From NCBI GenBank assembly GCA_039566865.1, contig CM076953.1:2914001-2978000 (forward strand): a stretch of DNA of 64,000 nucleotides, read 5' to 3'. Position numbers and translations under genes: made by a program. Below the pieces are notes generated by a model. The model ran no database searches and was not told the origin of the DNA. It saw only the letters and a list, made by a program, of their open reading frames with translations. Position 1 is the first letter of the stretch; each line of letters begins with the position of its first letter. This DNA comes from Aurelia coerulea (lineage: Eukaryota; Cnidaria; Scyphozoa; Semaeostomeae; Ulmaridae). Of this stretch, positions 12,994 through 24,509 are shown one piece after another.

Positions 12994-15900
12994 ATGGCGG
13001 ACGGACATGTACCTCGAAAATCTGTACATTTCAAGCCTACATTGGAGGTGAAAAGACAAGCAGTGGAATATTATAACGGAAAAGGTGTTCCAAAATGTTT
13101 GGAGAACCTTTTGAATACAATGTTTCTTGAGGATCCTGAGGATATTTATGGGTACATGGTGGGTAAAAAGAATCATGTATTTTTTTCTTATTGAAGATGT
13201 CCCTTGAAAAAGTGCAGGCCACTAAAGCAATGTGAAAGGCAATTATATTGCTCTTTCTAGCAAGAAGTGTGCAACTGTAGAGGCTCATTGAATGTGAACT
13301 AAATCATTTCAAAGTGACATTATCATTTCCTATTTCATTCATTTCCTAAAATTATTTTTACCGCGATGTTAAAATCTCTACCATCATTAATATCGTTTTA
13401 TTTATTTTCTGTTCAAAGGCAGAGTTCTTTGCAAAGCAGTCAATGCAACCAATGATCACCAAGGTCAGTTAATAGATTAAATTGTCAGTCATATGGTTAG
13501 TTTGTTACATCTTACATGACAATGATATATATCTAGTTATTCATTATTTTTAGGGTATTGGTCCGAACATGGTAAATTGACCTTTCTACCTTCCCTGGTT
13601 ATTGGAGCAAAGTAAAAAAAGATAATTTTAAAAATTGAGAAAACTAAAGGAGAAAAAAGAAAAGCCATTATGATTCATCTGATATTCTATAACTATCACA
13701 AAATGTTTTGCTGTATCACAGCATATACTGTACGTATATCACTGTTCATTTCAGTACCTTCGTGTTACAGGTAGAATTCCAAGAACAGCTCAGCAATAGA
13801 GGCTACCAGACTTTCAAAGGATCAGTTTTTTGCAAAATTAATGGTATAGAAAGGGTAAGTAGTCCCTATGGTTAACACAATGAACAAAAATGTCCTTTGC
13901 AACAACCCTCTAAGGCCAACCTCCAACTGCCACTAAATAAAGTCATCGCAAAAGGGCCTATAAATAACATTTAAAAAGAAACTGTTTTCAGGGTTATCCA
14001 ATATGGACACATGCAGCTCAAAGTTCTTAGGGGAAGAAACAGGAAAATTTCCTCAAAATTGGTCAAAATTGGTCAAAATAGCCATAATTCAACTTTTTTG
14101 TTGTTCTCTCAGGATCAAATCCCAAATCTCATCAGTGTTCCTGCATTTGATACTTCTGTCTAAGTTTAAAATCTGTGATGCATCTGTCCAAGTTTTAAAT
14201 CTGTGACAGACATCAACTGTTGGATCAACCCTTAAGCAAATGCTGAGGTATGAGCCCTATACCAAATATACCATGTATTGTCTCATAAGAAACCATGAGC
14301 GACAGGACACCAAGTGTGTGAAAGTTTTATTGGTAGCGAGCCACCTTAACCATTGGTTTTTTGTGTGTTTTTGCCTAATTTTTACTTGGTAGTGAGCCAC
14401 CTTATCGCTGTTTCTTCATTATTGAAACTTTCGGTAGTGAGCCACCTTAAGTGCAGATCCACCTTAATCGTAAATCCGAGTAATGTATTACAAAAAGAAT
14501 GTGAAAATAAAGTAAAAATATGTTGAGGATTTCTTTTGTCAAATGAATAGTTTTTAGTTATGTTTCCCAGTACAGGAGTTTCTTAATTTTTTGGCGATCT
14601 GAGAGTTGAGTTTCTTATAAACAACTTTTGACAAAATAATGCAGTACGTGTATTGAAACAGTTCACGTTTTCCAATACCCACTGCATAGAAAATCAGGTC
14701 TCTAATATTGCTTTCAACATTTTTATTCTTCACTTCCAGTTTGTTAATGAGATGCCCAACTTCTTTGATGATGGCCCAAAAGTTGATGTACCAAAAATAA
14801 AGACAAAGCCTACAACCGGCAAAGGAAACAAAAAATCAAACGCAGTTCGATTATCTTTGTCAGCGGGTCAAAAAGATGCACTGCTGCCCAAACGAAACAT
14901 GTTTGACTTCGTGGAGACTCAGGATGATATAAGAGCTGTCTCGAAAGAGATTGTTGGTTGGGAAATGGGAAATCAGGGAGCATATGGATGCAGAAATTAG
15001 GTTAGTTACAGGTTTGCAAAGTGAATCAAGAGTGGCACCAGGGGGCAGGACTGGGGTAGACATGTTCACCCCATTTTTCTCAGGTCGATATTGTTCTTAA
15101 GCAAAAACAATGTGTACAAAACATTAGGTATACCTTCTGGCAATTCTATCCCTTGTCCACCACACTTTTCAGGGATGGCACCACCCTTGAAGTGAATTAT
15201 TGCCTGGTGGTTATTTTGCTCAGGCAGCTGTATGACTTTTCGTTATCGTGCAATTTTTATTCATTGTGCAATGTGCAATCAAGATACAAGTACGCTTTAT
15301 TTAAGAAATTCAGAGGGAGCTTTTGGCAGCAAAACTTGCCTGAAATTAACAGACTGGCTGCCAACCCCAAACCTTAAATTTCTTCCAAAAAATCGTGCAA
15401 CATTCATAAATTCGGGAAATCAATGAGTTCATGTTGAAGCTGCAAGCAGCTAAAATACATTAGGTTTTGGATGATTTCTTTTTAGATATCGAAACATGCT
15501 TTAAGCAAATTAAATCTTTTTTATTTATTCATGAAATTTCACCTTAGGTCTTATTGTGACAACATCATAAAGGAAAGGATTGCCGCAGAGGCAAACACAA
15601 CAATATCTGAATCCGAAGATCAACAAGAATCAGTCTCAAAAGAGCAGCAAGAAACAGTTCCAAAAGAAAAAGAAACAGTCCCGAAAGAGCAGCAAGGAGC
15701 AATCCCAGAAGAGCAAGCTTCTACAACTCTTTGTCAAGATTGTATACGCAAGACAAAGGTCAACTATGCTGAATTATACATATCAATTTTGACAGCAAAG
15801 TTGTCTTCCGAAGTACGGCATCGTCCTCTTTATGAAAGCCTTTACAAATCATATAGTGATGAGGTAATATGCAAATGTTATTTCTATTTTTCTTCTGGAG

Positions 15901-18900
15901 TAACGGTAGACTTACTACGTCATTCCTCATATTCATTCAACATTTTTAGTCTGATTTTTTATTTTCTCTCATATAAGCAGTATGAGCGATAACCATTCAA
16001 TTCAATGAGCGATGCGCTGAGACGTATGTAATGAGTCTAGAGTAACGGTACTTGCCTTAAAGTATATATTGAAGTCCAACAGGGATCTATCTTTGGTCTC
16101 TTGCTGTTTAAAACAATTGTTGAAACATCCTTTCTTTAGGGTAGATTGTCACAAAATTGGTCACTTGCTTTTTGAGGCAAAGTGTCCTTCGTTGGAAATT
16201 TTGAAAAAGGAAGTTAACTTCCAGCTTTTTTATCGATAAACAAAACTGGCTTGCTCATGATAGAGACAAATTCTCTTCAACTCATGCACAAGGATAATGA
16301 AATTTACGGATTTATCTGTGAGCCATTTTGCACCAGACTAACCCACTTTGTTCCACCCTATCAACTAAAGGTTGTAGATTGGAGGCAGGGGCGGATCCAG
16401 CCCGAAGTTGAAGGGGGGGCAACTTGCAAAGAGGGCGCCAAAAATAGAAAAGAAATTGAGCGCGCCGAAGGCGCGTGAAAATTTTTTGGACGCTTTTTAA
16501 AGAAAATTCTTTGATTTACTACTAAATAAGGCCTTGATTTATATATCTCCCCCATATTCAAATTGAAAAAGTTAGAAAATTTTGCGTTAGAGTCAGGATA
16601 AGGGGCGCTTTTCTACCAAAAGAAGGGCGCCACGCTGAGTTTTCATCGTGAAGGGGGGGGGGCAATTGCCCACACTTGCCCCCCTAAATCCACCACTGAT
16701 TGGAGGAGGCTTGCATTATATTGATTACTATGAAAATGTCCGGAGAATAAAAAATTGCAGTGCTTTGCATCAGTAATGTCGCGTCATCGCGAAGCTCACA
16801 TGAAATCTAAAGTCCGTCTCAAATTAGATGTCACCTGAGATTTGCGATAACGCGAAATTCCTTTGCAAAATACTTTTATCGTTGTTATTCGCAGGCATTT
16901 GCAGGTGACATCTACTTTTATTACTTTCTTTGAATATAAGAAGCTACCAGGCTTTCCAATTTGAATCTTTGCATCGACAGACGTCATTCACGGGATGCGA
17001 TTAAATCCTTCAAAAGCTTTTCTGTCTACTACTTTTAGTTCTTCTACCTAATAACTAACGATTTGCAAAATGATTTCTTACCTTTTCCAGGCAATGATTG
17101 ATATAGTACTGCCAATTCCGATGGTTTCTGTGATGAAATGTGGAATTGATAGTCCAGGAAAATTGAACATGTTGAAAGGAATCTATCTTGTTCCAAAACC
17201 GCAATCAGGTTTACTCGAGGTACGCGTATTGGTATTTCCTTTTGTGAGAAATTCTTTATAAGAAACTCCAATATATCTGCTGTAGATGTTGTTGTTGTTG
17301 ATGTTGTTGTTGTTCTTCTCCTTCTTCTTCTCTTCTTCCTGCTCCTGCTCCTGCTCCTGCTCCTTCTTCATACGGTCTTCCGTCTTTTTCAAGACATTAG
17401 CCTTGTCGCTGTTCTTTTTCATCTCTCTCGCTCATAGCTATTCTCTGTTAGTTTGTCTTCTCTCTTCTTTATTGGTGTTACGTCATTGTTTATTTGTCTG
17501 ATCGATGTTTGTTTTCGCCTTCCTCTGCTATCTTCCAGAGGACTTCAGTACTGAGCAAACATTATTTAAAAACTATATCTTAGTCAAGGAAATCCTCAAG
17601 CGTATTTTTACTTTATTGTTTCGCTTGTTACTTGTATCATACTTCCCGGAAGGTACTTTAGTAATGTCTAAACATTGGAAAGATTTCAAAGAACTTCGTT
17701 TTGAAATGTTCATGAGGGGACAGGAAGTAAACATGCAGATTGTTATGAAACTCATATAAAAAACTCGTGAGAAACTCTGAGTATATAAAATAATCTGATA
17801 TTCTATCAAATCATGTTTCGTTTCAGGGATTCCGAAAGATTTCTGCCATTTATCGAGAATTGGGTGTTCTTCTTCGTGAAAAGCCGGGGGTATGTTCCTT
17901 CTTTTAATTTATTAGGATCTTGCCAACTTACTTTATCATCAAGTCAGATCAACGTTCGGCTACCTCACCCGAGCAAAGTCTGAAAGACTTATTATTCAAG
18001 AAACTAATTCACAAAATTAATCATCGTCAGTAAGCAATCAACACTTGCACAGTTACGCTACAAAGCTGATACGAATTTATATTCACTAGAGTAATCAGTG
18101 CTGTCTACACTGATAACTGTTAGGAATCTAAATTTTAGAATCTTAAAAGTACAAACATGGACTAGTTGTCTAATAAAGGTGTAAAGTTTTGGAAAGTCGT
18201 CAAAATCGATTTTATTACAAATTGAAATTTTTTGCGCACTTCCGTCCGAACTAAAATAAAATTTTGAGACATAAGTGAAAATTCGCGTTAACATGATGTA
18301 TTTGAATTCCTTCGTGGATAGTTACCCCTAATTGAATAGCAATGAACCAATTTTCAAAAACGATTTTTATTTTATTGCCTGAAGGCTTAATTGTATTCGA
18401 AGATGTTGGTTGTGGTTTTACAACGATGTTTTCATGTCGAAAAGAAGATTGATAAACCTGTTCAAATTCAAGCCTTAGATGTCATGAGCAAGAAATGGCC
18501 TATTTTTCCAGTCAACACTTTAGATGTGATACAAAAGGCTGAACTCGTATTCGTATTCTCTGAATTTAGTATTAACTGAATTCATATTCTCTGAACCACA
18601 TATAAGTTTAGCCTTTTGCATCACATCTAAAATGTTGTCTGGAAAAGTAGGCCGTCTCTTTTTCATGCCATCTAAGGCTTGAATTTGAGCAGGTTTACCG
18701 ATCTTCTTTTTGACATGAAAACATCGAAGTAAAAACCACAACAAACATCCTCGAATAAAATTTAGCCTTTGGGCAATCAGAAGAAATAAAATGTTTGAAA
18801 ATCGGTTCATTGGTTATGGACATATAAGCAATGAAATGATAATACATCATTTTTTAGGACACCCGGTATATCAGTTTTTATCAATAAAATGTGCATACTC

Positions 18901-21900
18901 CTGTAACTCAATTTCAGGTAAATGGGAAGGTAGTCACTAGTGATGGATCATTCTCTCCAAGTTTGGAAAAAATGGAACAAGTATTCGAGTTCTTGACGAA
19001 TGCCTGCATTGCAGCGGACATCGATCTTGAGCAAGATATTGATTTTATCTTAGACATTGGAGCATCGCTTTTCTATGATGAGGTAATAATTTTATTGCTG
19101 TTGTATCATCGGATTTAGCTTTTATTCGGACTCACAACAAATATGATCACAACTCTTTCGAAGTATTAAACATCAAATTTGGCAAAATAAAATACCGAAG
19201 TTAACCATCGATGATAACTTCCCAATTAAATTAAATTTGATACAGTAAAAACCATCATGAAAGAAACTGCGGATTAAGAACACCCAGGCTAATTTTTGGC
19301 CAATTGAGCACCTTCCACGTAAGAAGCACCATGTAAATCTACAGGAGCCATTTAAGCCTATTACAGAAATCACTGGTTCCTTTATTCGGGTTTTTACTGC
19401 GGTGCGGTGATAACTATAAACCTGCCTGTGATGATACATATAGGCCTTCTGCAAAACTGAAACGAGGAAAGATGGACCTTTTATACCATTAGATAGATAC
19501 TATAAGAGGCAGATGCAAAAAACGGAAACTTTTCTTAGCACACTGAGGCCTTTCAATCTTATGTTATCATCAGAGTGTGACTGACTAAAACGATCAAGAA
19601 ACTATATCTAAGTTTTAGTCAGTCACACTCTGATGATAACATAAGATTGAAAGGCCTCAGTGTGCTAAGAAAAGTTTCCGTTTTTTGCATCTGCCTCTTA
19701 TAGTATCTATCTTTTAGTAAACAAATTTTACCAATATTATACCATTAAATGGGATCCATAGGCACTGGTGTCTCTATAATGTGTTTCAGTGTTTCTGTGT
19801 TATGAAAAACTGAGCAAGGCCGCACTCAGCACGAGGGCAGCAGAGGCAGTTGCTCCCCTAAAACTTATCAAACTACCACAAGAAAATGTCGAAATTACAG
19901 AGATTTTTGTCACTTTTGAGAATATTTTCCTTCCTCGCCTCCCTGAAAATTTTCTGAATGCAATTTTATCATTCTGTCGAACTTATCTTCATATTTTTTT
20001 GCAGGACAAGAAAAAGTATGAGGTATCAGCTGGGAGTCATCGAACAAGCGAAGATATGATTGCGATGTATTCCGACTTTGTTGAGAGATTCCCGATTATT
20101 GGTATTATTGATGGAATGTCGCACAAGGTAACGTGTCATTAAGACTAATGTGAAATGTAATCAAACGTTAGACAATGTGCTATGTAACGTTCATGTTGCA
20201 GGCTAGATTGCTAGCACATTTGATCAAAGGTTTTAGGGCTTGTTTTGATTGATTTTGAGATGAACAGTTTCATAAAATCTTTTGTTATAGGAGAACGATA
20301 TGATGGTCATTTTAGGATTTCAAAATTTAACCATATCAGGACTAAAGTGAGATGTGATGTAATGCTATGTTCTCTGAGTGAACTATTCTGTAATCTCAAG
20401 CCCCACTGCCACATCTAATCAAATTTTTTCTCCATAAACAGGACACTGATGGATGCTGCCATCTGAATAAACAACTCAGTGAGAGATGTTTTTGCTTCGG
20501 AGATTTGTTGTTTGAGGAAAACATTGACAACATCGAAGACAAAATGGAGGATCAGTTATGTAATGGAGCTGTTCTTAGAGTTGGGAATTATTTCAGTAAT
20601 TTGACAGAGTTAGCAAAGTTATCTTCACAACTGAAAGGTAATTCTTTATCGGAAATTAAAACATCAATCTTGTTACATAGCAAAAGAGCATGGGTTCCAA
20701 ATCTTTAACTCGGCGTAAAAAGGTGGGTGTACAATTCAATGACCTATTTCTTCTGATTGAATGGCTTGAAAGAAACTTTAGGTACTTATCTATAATTCTA
20801 CCATTGGACTTTCCAGAAATTCTGAATATTTTCGAAATTACAGCGTATCTTACATTTCAGCTCATTTGAGGATGTGACGTCATCAAATTTCTAACTCATA
20901 ATCCAGATGAGTGACGGACTTTTGCTTGATACCATATTGTAGGCATTCATAAACTATGGTTTTCTTCGAAATTACTTCATGCTGCGTCAAAAACAGTTTA
21001 GAAATTACAATAGTTTTAAGTATTTTTAAAATCTTTTCTTGACTCCTGGAAAAAGAAGAAAATTACTTTAATTCTGAAACTATTGAAGATTTCAGAAAAG
21101 TCCAAGGTAGAATTATAGAGAAATAGCTAAAGTTTCTTTGAAGTCATTCCATTCAAAGAAATAGGTCACTAAATTTTACACCAGCCTTTTTAAAGATTTG
21201 GAACCTATGCTTAGCAATAGTATTGTTTTCAACAGATAACTTAAACCCTATCGTTATTGGGCTTCGGTCCTCGAAAAACGAGCTTATGTTAGCACTTTGC
21301 TAAAGTAAAATTAGTTGTGTGGCTTAGTCGTATTTGTTCTTCCTTACGCTTCTCTTTACGTTCTTCATACGTAAATTCATCGTTACGTTCATGAAGTTAT
21401 GATAAAGATGTTATCTGTGTGTAACCGTGTCAAGCTGTGTTTTCTGACGGTCAAAATTACAAAATTAAGCAACAGTCTTGTGTTACACGTATTTTTTTCA
21501 TAAGAAACTGCCCATGAGAAACTCAACTCTCAGATCGCCAAAAAATTAAGAAACTCCAGTACTGGGAAAAGATAAGTTAAGAAGCTATTTATTTTGATAA
21601 AGGAAATCCTTGATATATTTTCACTTTACTTTCGCTTGTTTCCTGTATCATATTAGTCGTAAGGTACTTGAGTAATGTCTAAACATTGGAAAGGCTTAAA
21701 AACCCTTGTTTTGAAATGTTCACGAGGGCACAGGTAGTGAACATGAAGATTGTTATGGAGCCTCGAAGAAACTCGTAAGAAACTTTGAGTACTCAAAATC
21801 TAATAATTTTAAGAACCTTTCAGTACTGGCCCAAATTCTTAGTTTCTTATAAAAAATACGTGTGTATGTCATAGTTTTGAACATTTAACAAAGTCAAAAA

Positions 21901-23143
21901 TAAATATCAACAATTGTCCGTTTATTTCGTTTTGTTTATTTTCTTACAGATAATGGTTTTGGCATTCTAACGAAACTTACTACCACACAAGGATGTATAT
22001 TCTCTCTGATGCCTGATATTGTAAGTTTGCTAACAGTATTAAACAACATACTTGTAAAGTTTCTAAGCAAAAACTTCTTCGCTCAATAAGGGAGCTGCAT
22101 GCTACTTAAAAGCTCAAATTTGCGAAATATTATAAAGTCGTTGCAGAATCACATGAATTGTTTCAAATTCAGAATGGTATCTGATGTTTATTTTTCACGC
22201 AGCATCTTTACAGAGAACAGTTGAAGGAGGTGTAGGCTATATTTTCCAGGACAAAATGCAAGCCCAGTGACAAATACCTTCCTTTTCTTTCTAACTTTCC
22301 TAATAGGCAGTTCTGACCCAACTTCGTTTATCTCATTAAATGCTATCGAAATATTGGATGCTCTTGAAAGGAGGAAACACTTCAACGAACAACCATCATC
22401 AAAAAATTTCAAGTTTCATAATACGCAATTTTAGAATCCAGATTCGGATTAAGCTGGCAAAACATACTTTGACTGTGGTGTTTTGTGTCCCTGGCCCCTG
22501 GTATATTGATTTTACAGTGGTATAAAGCTCTAGATTTTACGAGATTTGATAGGGGATTTACCATGAAAAGGTTCGGGAGTAGAAGCTTAACGCCAAAAGA
22601 TTTTGCAGTTGAATCCCTGATAAAATTCAAAACTTTAGACCATCTGAAAATAAATTTTAACAAAGACTGACAGAATCGCAGATTACACAGATTGATTATA
22701 TTCCGAGTGCTGAATTTTAATCTGGAGTAAAAAAATTGCTTGATAAAATTTAGGAAAATTTCCATGATGATGGCCACTCGTCGAAATGGTATATTGCACT
22801 TTAGTAATTGCATCTTATTTGTGTTTTTAGATATGTATGGTTTGTTTTTTGTTTTAAGAAAATAGCAGGACACATTTAAATGAAATAAGTTTCCATTCAC
22901 TTTTGCTGATACTTGTTACTTTTCCTCCAGGCAACTGCAGTTGGTGCAACATTTATTGCATTAGGAGCCTTGGTACATGAAGAAAGCATTCAAGCTTCAA
23001 ATAGACTTATTGAAATAGAAAACGATTTGATGCAAAAAGACAAATTAAAGAAATTGGAGAAGTACTCATTTCCTGCCTACATAGAGGAAGAACAAGAGGA
23101 GAATATTGAAGGGGATGGCACTGCTGAGCAAAGCACTTCATAG
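12994..23143 (+). CDS. ENO4: Enolase 4-like protein, probable pseudo-enolase
   Basis: Twelve exons: 12994-13158, 13419-13463, 13771-13854, 14740-15000, 15548-15863, 17091-17219, 17827-17889, 18918-19082, 20005-20127, 20442-20637, 21950-22020 and 22931-23143; about 609 aa, close to vertebrate ENO4. The N-terminus (AVEYYNGKGVPKCLENLLNT... EDIYGYMAEFF) resembles an RIIa/DPY30-type dimerisation-docking fold. A Gln/Glu/Lys-rich stretch follows, then the enolase-like region (AKLSSEVRHRPLYESL, PIPMVSVMKCG, LDIGAS, IGIIDGMSHK, CFGDLLF). Two metal-ligand Asp positions appear kept (LDIGAS, FGDLL). The third metal Glu, the catalytic Lys of KTG (here IALGAL), the SHRSGET loop (here LTTTQGC) and the SxR after it look lost, so catalysis is doubtful. 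Mouse Eno4 is needed for sperm motility and fibrous sheath. Exon 4 holds one base too many for its phases. Confidence 0.92.
14331..14450 (+). repeat. Three spaced GAGCCACCTTA units
   Basis: GGTAGYGAGCCACCTTA occurs at about 14332, 14389 and 14432 with differing spacers. In ENO4 intron 3. Meaning unknown. Confidence 0.5.
14505..14630. mobile_element. Family-A fragment
   Basis: Contains CCCAGTACAGGAGTTTCTTA and CGATCTGAGAGTTGAG, shared in either orientation with 21480-21880 and 29822-30176. Intron 3 of ENO4. Confidence 0.5.
16386..16698. mobile_element. hAT-type MITE
   Basis: CAGGGGCGGATCCAG at the left and AAATCCACCACTG at the right, flanked by the exact 8-bp repeat ATTGGAGG (16378-16385 and 16699-16706). 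Intron 5 of ENO4. Confidence 0.88.
16811..16914. mobile_element. Family-B MITE
   Basis: AGTCCGTCTCAAATTAGATG to CAGGTGACATCTA; terminal inverted repeats bracket a core with TGCGATAACGCGAAATTCC. Intron 5 of ENO4. Confidence 0.7.
17284..17366. repeat. Low-complexity (TTG)n/(CTCCTG)n tract
   Basis: Runs of TGTTGT, then CTTCTT, then four CTCCTG-type units, in ENO4 intron 6. Makes spurious Leu- and Ser-rich ORFs. Confidence 0.85.
17530..17815. mobile_element. Family-A element copy
   Basis: Shares AATGTCTAAACATTGGAAAG, TTTTGAAATGTTCA and CAGATTGTTATG with the copy at 21480-21880. Ends about 10 bp before ENO4 exon 7. Confidence 0.6.
18291..18866. mobile_element. Family-F foldback, left tip worn
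   Basis: Two arms share blocks (for example AAGCCTTAGATG against CATCTAAGGCTTG) around a centre near 18580. The right tip ends CACCCGG, as in other family-F elements; the left tip is not recognisable. Intron 7 of ENO4. Confidence 0.65.
19241..19400. mobile_element. Family-H MITE (short)
   Basis: TACAGTAAAAACC at the left and GGGTTTTTACTG at the right, with GGATTAAGAAC near the left end as in the 57197 copy. Intron 8 of ENO4. Confidence 0.5.
19491..19712. repeat. Perfect hairpin with 101-bp arms
   Basis: 19491-19591 is the exact reverse complement of 19612-19712; the loop is 20 nt. An 11-bp direct repeat TTATACCATTA lies at 19481-19491 and 19737-19747, which may be a target duplication. It lies in ENO4 intron 8, so the ENO4 transcript would fold into a long perfect stem. 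Confidence 0.95.
20693..21205. mobile_element. Family-G foldback element
   Basis: Starts GGTTCCAAATCTTTAA and ends TTAAAGATTTGGAACC, with further paired blocks (AATTCTACCATTGGACTTT against AAAGTCCAAGGTAGAATT). Intron 10 of ENO4. Same family as 32002-32487. Confidence 0.8.
21480..21880. mobile_element. Family-A element copy
   Basis: Runs from AGAAACTCAACTCTCAGATC to CAAATTCTTAGTTTC and matches both ends of the nest at 25846-30176. Intron 10 of ENO4, just before exon 11. Boundaries approximate. Confidence 0.6.
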
Positions 23144-24509
23144 CATGGTCAAAAAAGAGATTCAACTTGAGCTTGTTACTTACAATTTCTGAAGAAGAGA
23201 AGTGTTCCTTTGCATGAACTAAATATCCCTATGATCCATGTACAGTATTATCCAACTTAAAACATGGGGTAGAGCAAGGATGTCAGGCTTTAAACTGGCA
23301 CTCCAAATTTGGTCTGATTTCATCACTAATAAAGAGACCATCATTCAATTTTGATTTTACAAAATTTGAACCAGAAAGTTCATTCAACCTTCAATACCTC
23401 TTGTAATTATTTGTAGAAACTATTTCAGGATGCTTTGAAAATTTGCTGCTGGGTGAGTCAAAAAAAGGTCCAGTGTTTGAAAAAATGTTGCTCCCTGAAT
23501 ATCAAAGCAATAACATTGAAAATGGTCTTGTTTTATTCCCAATATGTTCAATTATGCTGTACTACATTATTTGAATTTCTAAAAACACCCTGCGGAGAGT
23601 AAAGTAATGGAAAAGTCATCATGAGTAGGCAACATACAGTACATATAGTAGTACAGGCCTTATGCACATTAACTTGGTTTTCCTGCCTTGGAATTCTTGT
23701 TTAGAAAAAATTACAATCTTTCTTCTGGCTCAAAAATTGTTGTCATAATGTAAAGAATTCTTGTCATGTTAATGTGTGCAAGGCTTGTACTGTAGTATGT
23801 TTAATTGTTAATAAATTACAAGTTGACATGAAGGAAATGCTAAATGTTGTTCTATGGCAGTTTATGATAAGGCAGTTAACATATGTAAATACAGTACATT
23901 CAAACATTTGTGAGTCCAATCTCCATTGCATGATGCAAGCAAACACAATTAGGATAAAACAAAAATGTAACCTGCCAAAAATCAAAGTTCTTCATGTCAA
24001 ATTTATGCATTACTTATGCACCATTTATGACCAAGGTTAACCAAAATATAGATGATAGGGCAAAGATGTCCTTTTTTGAAATAACAATTTTTTTATTTAG
24101 CATCTGTTTCCAGTGTCAAATGTACCATGTACCTTCAACCCTCAATTGCAAATTTTGCAATTCTCCTGTGAGTTTTGCATTTCTGCATATTTATCGATAA
24201 CAAACTTTAAGTTTATAAAGTCAACAAATTTGTGTCAAACATATGGTTCTGAAATTCATGTGGAAGAAAAGGTCTGTGTGCTGGACATATTAGCACTTGC
24301 TTCCTGTTGATTTTGTCTGTTGTTTGTTTGTTTGTCTGTTGGCACACATGTCCAGCACACAAACATTCAATGCTCTGCACTGGTTCTGAATGAATGCAAC
24401 AAGAATTCTCTGACCTGAATCTGCCATTTCTTGGCTCTGGGCTCACCCTTCTTGAAATCCTAGGGATGATTGGCTTCACTCTTTATGGCTACAGTTCACA
24501 ACACAACAG
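23144..24509. other. Convergent gap between ENO4 and TMEM242
   Basis: Holds the 3' UTRs of two convergent genes. I see no further coding exon. AATAAA on the minus strand at 24092-24097 could end TMEM242. A short inverted repeat (GTGCTGGACAT at about 24279 against ATGTCCAGCAC at about 24348) surrounds a TTTG-rich loop. Confidence 0.5.
23328..23333 (+). terminator. Likely ENO4 polyadenylation signal
   Basis: AATAAA about 185 bp after the ENO4 stop codon, on the coding strand, in otherwise featureless 3' flanking sequence. Confidence 0.45.

Noticed and set aside
17183..17501. Glu/Lys-rich minus ORF and Leu/Ser-rich plus ORF
   Set aside because: Both are translations of a TTG/CTC microsatellite in ENO4 intron 6.
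19789..20142. 117-aa plus ORF MFLCYEKLSK... overlapping ENO4 exon 9
   Set aside because: Only 20005-20127 matches ENO4, with a clear TTTTTTGCAG acceptor before it; the upstream part reads as intron.
22409..22900. 163-aa minus-strand ORF in ENO4 intron 11
   Set aside because: The longest open frame in the window, but no family, no splice context and composition like flanking intron; treated as chance.
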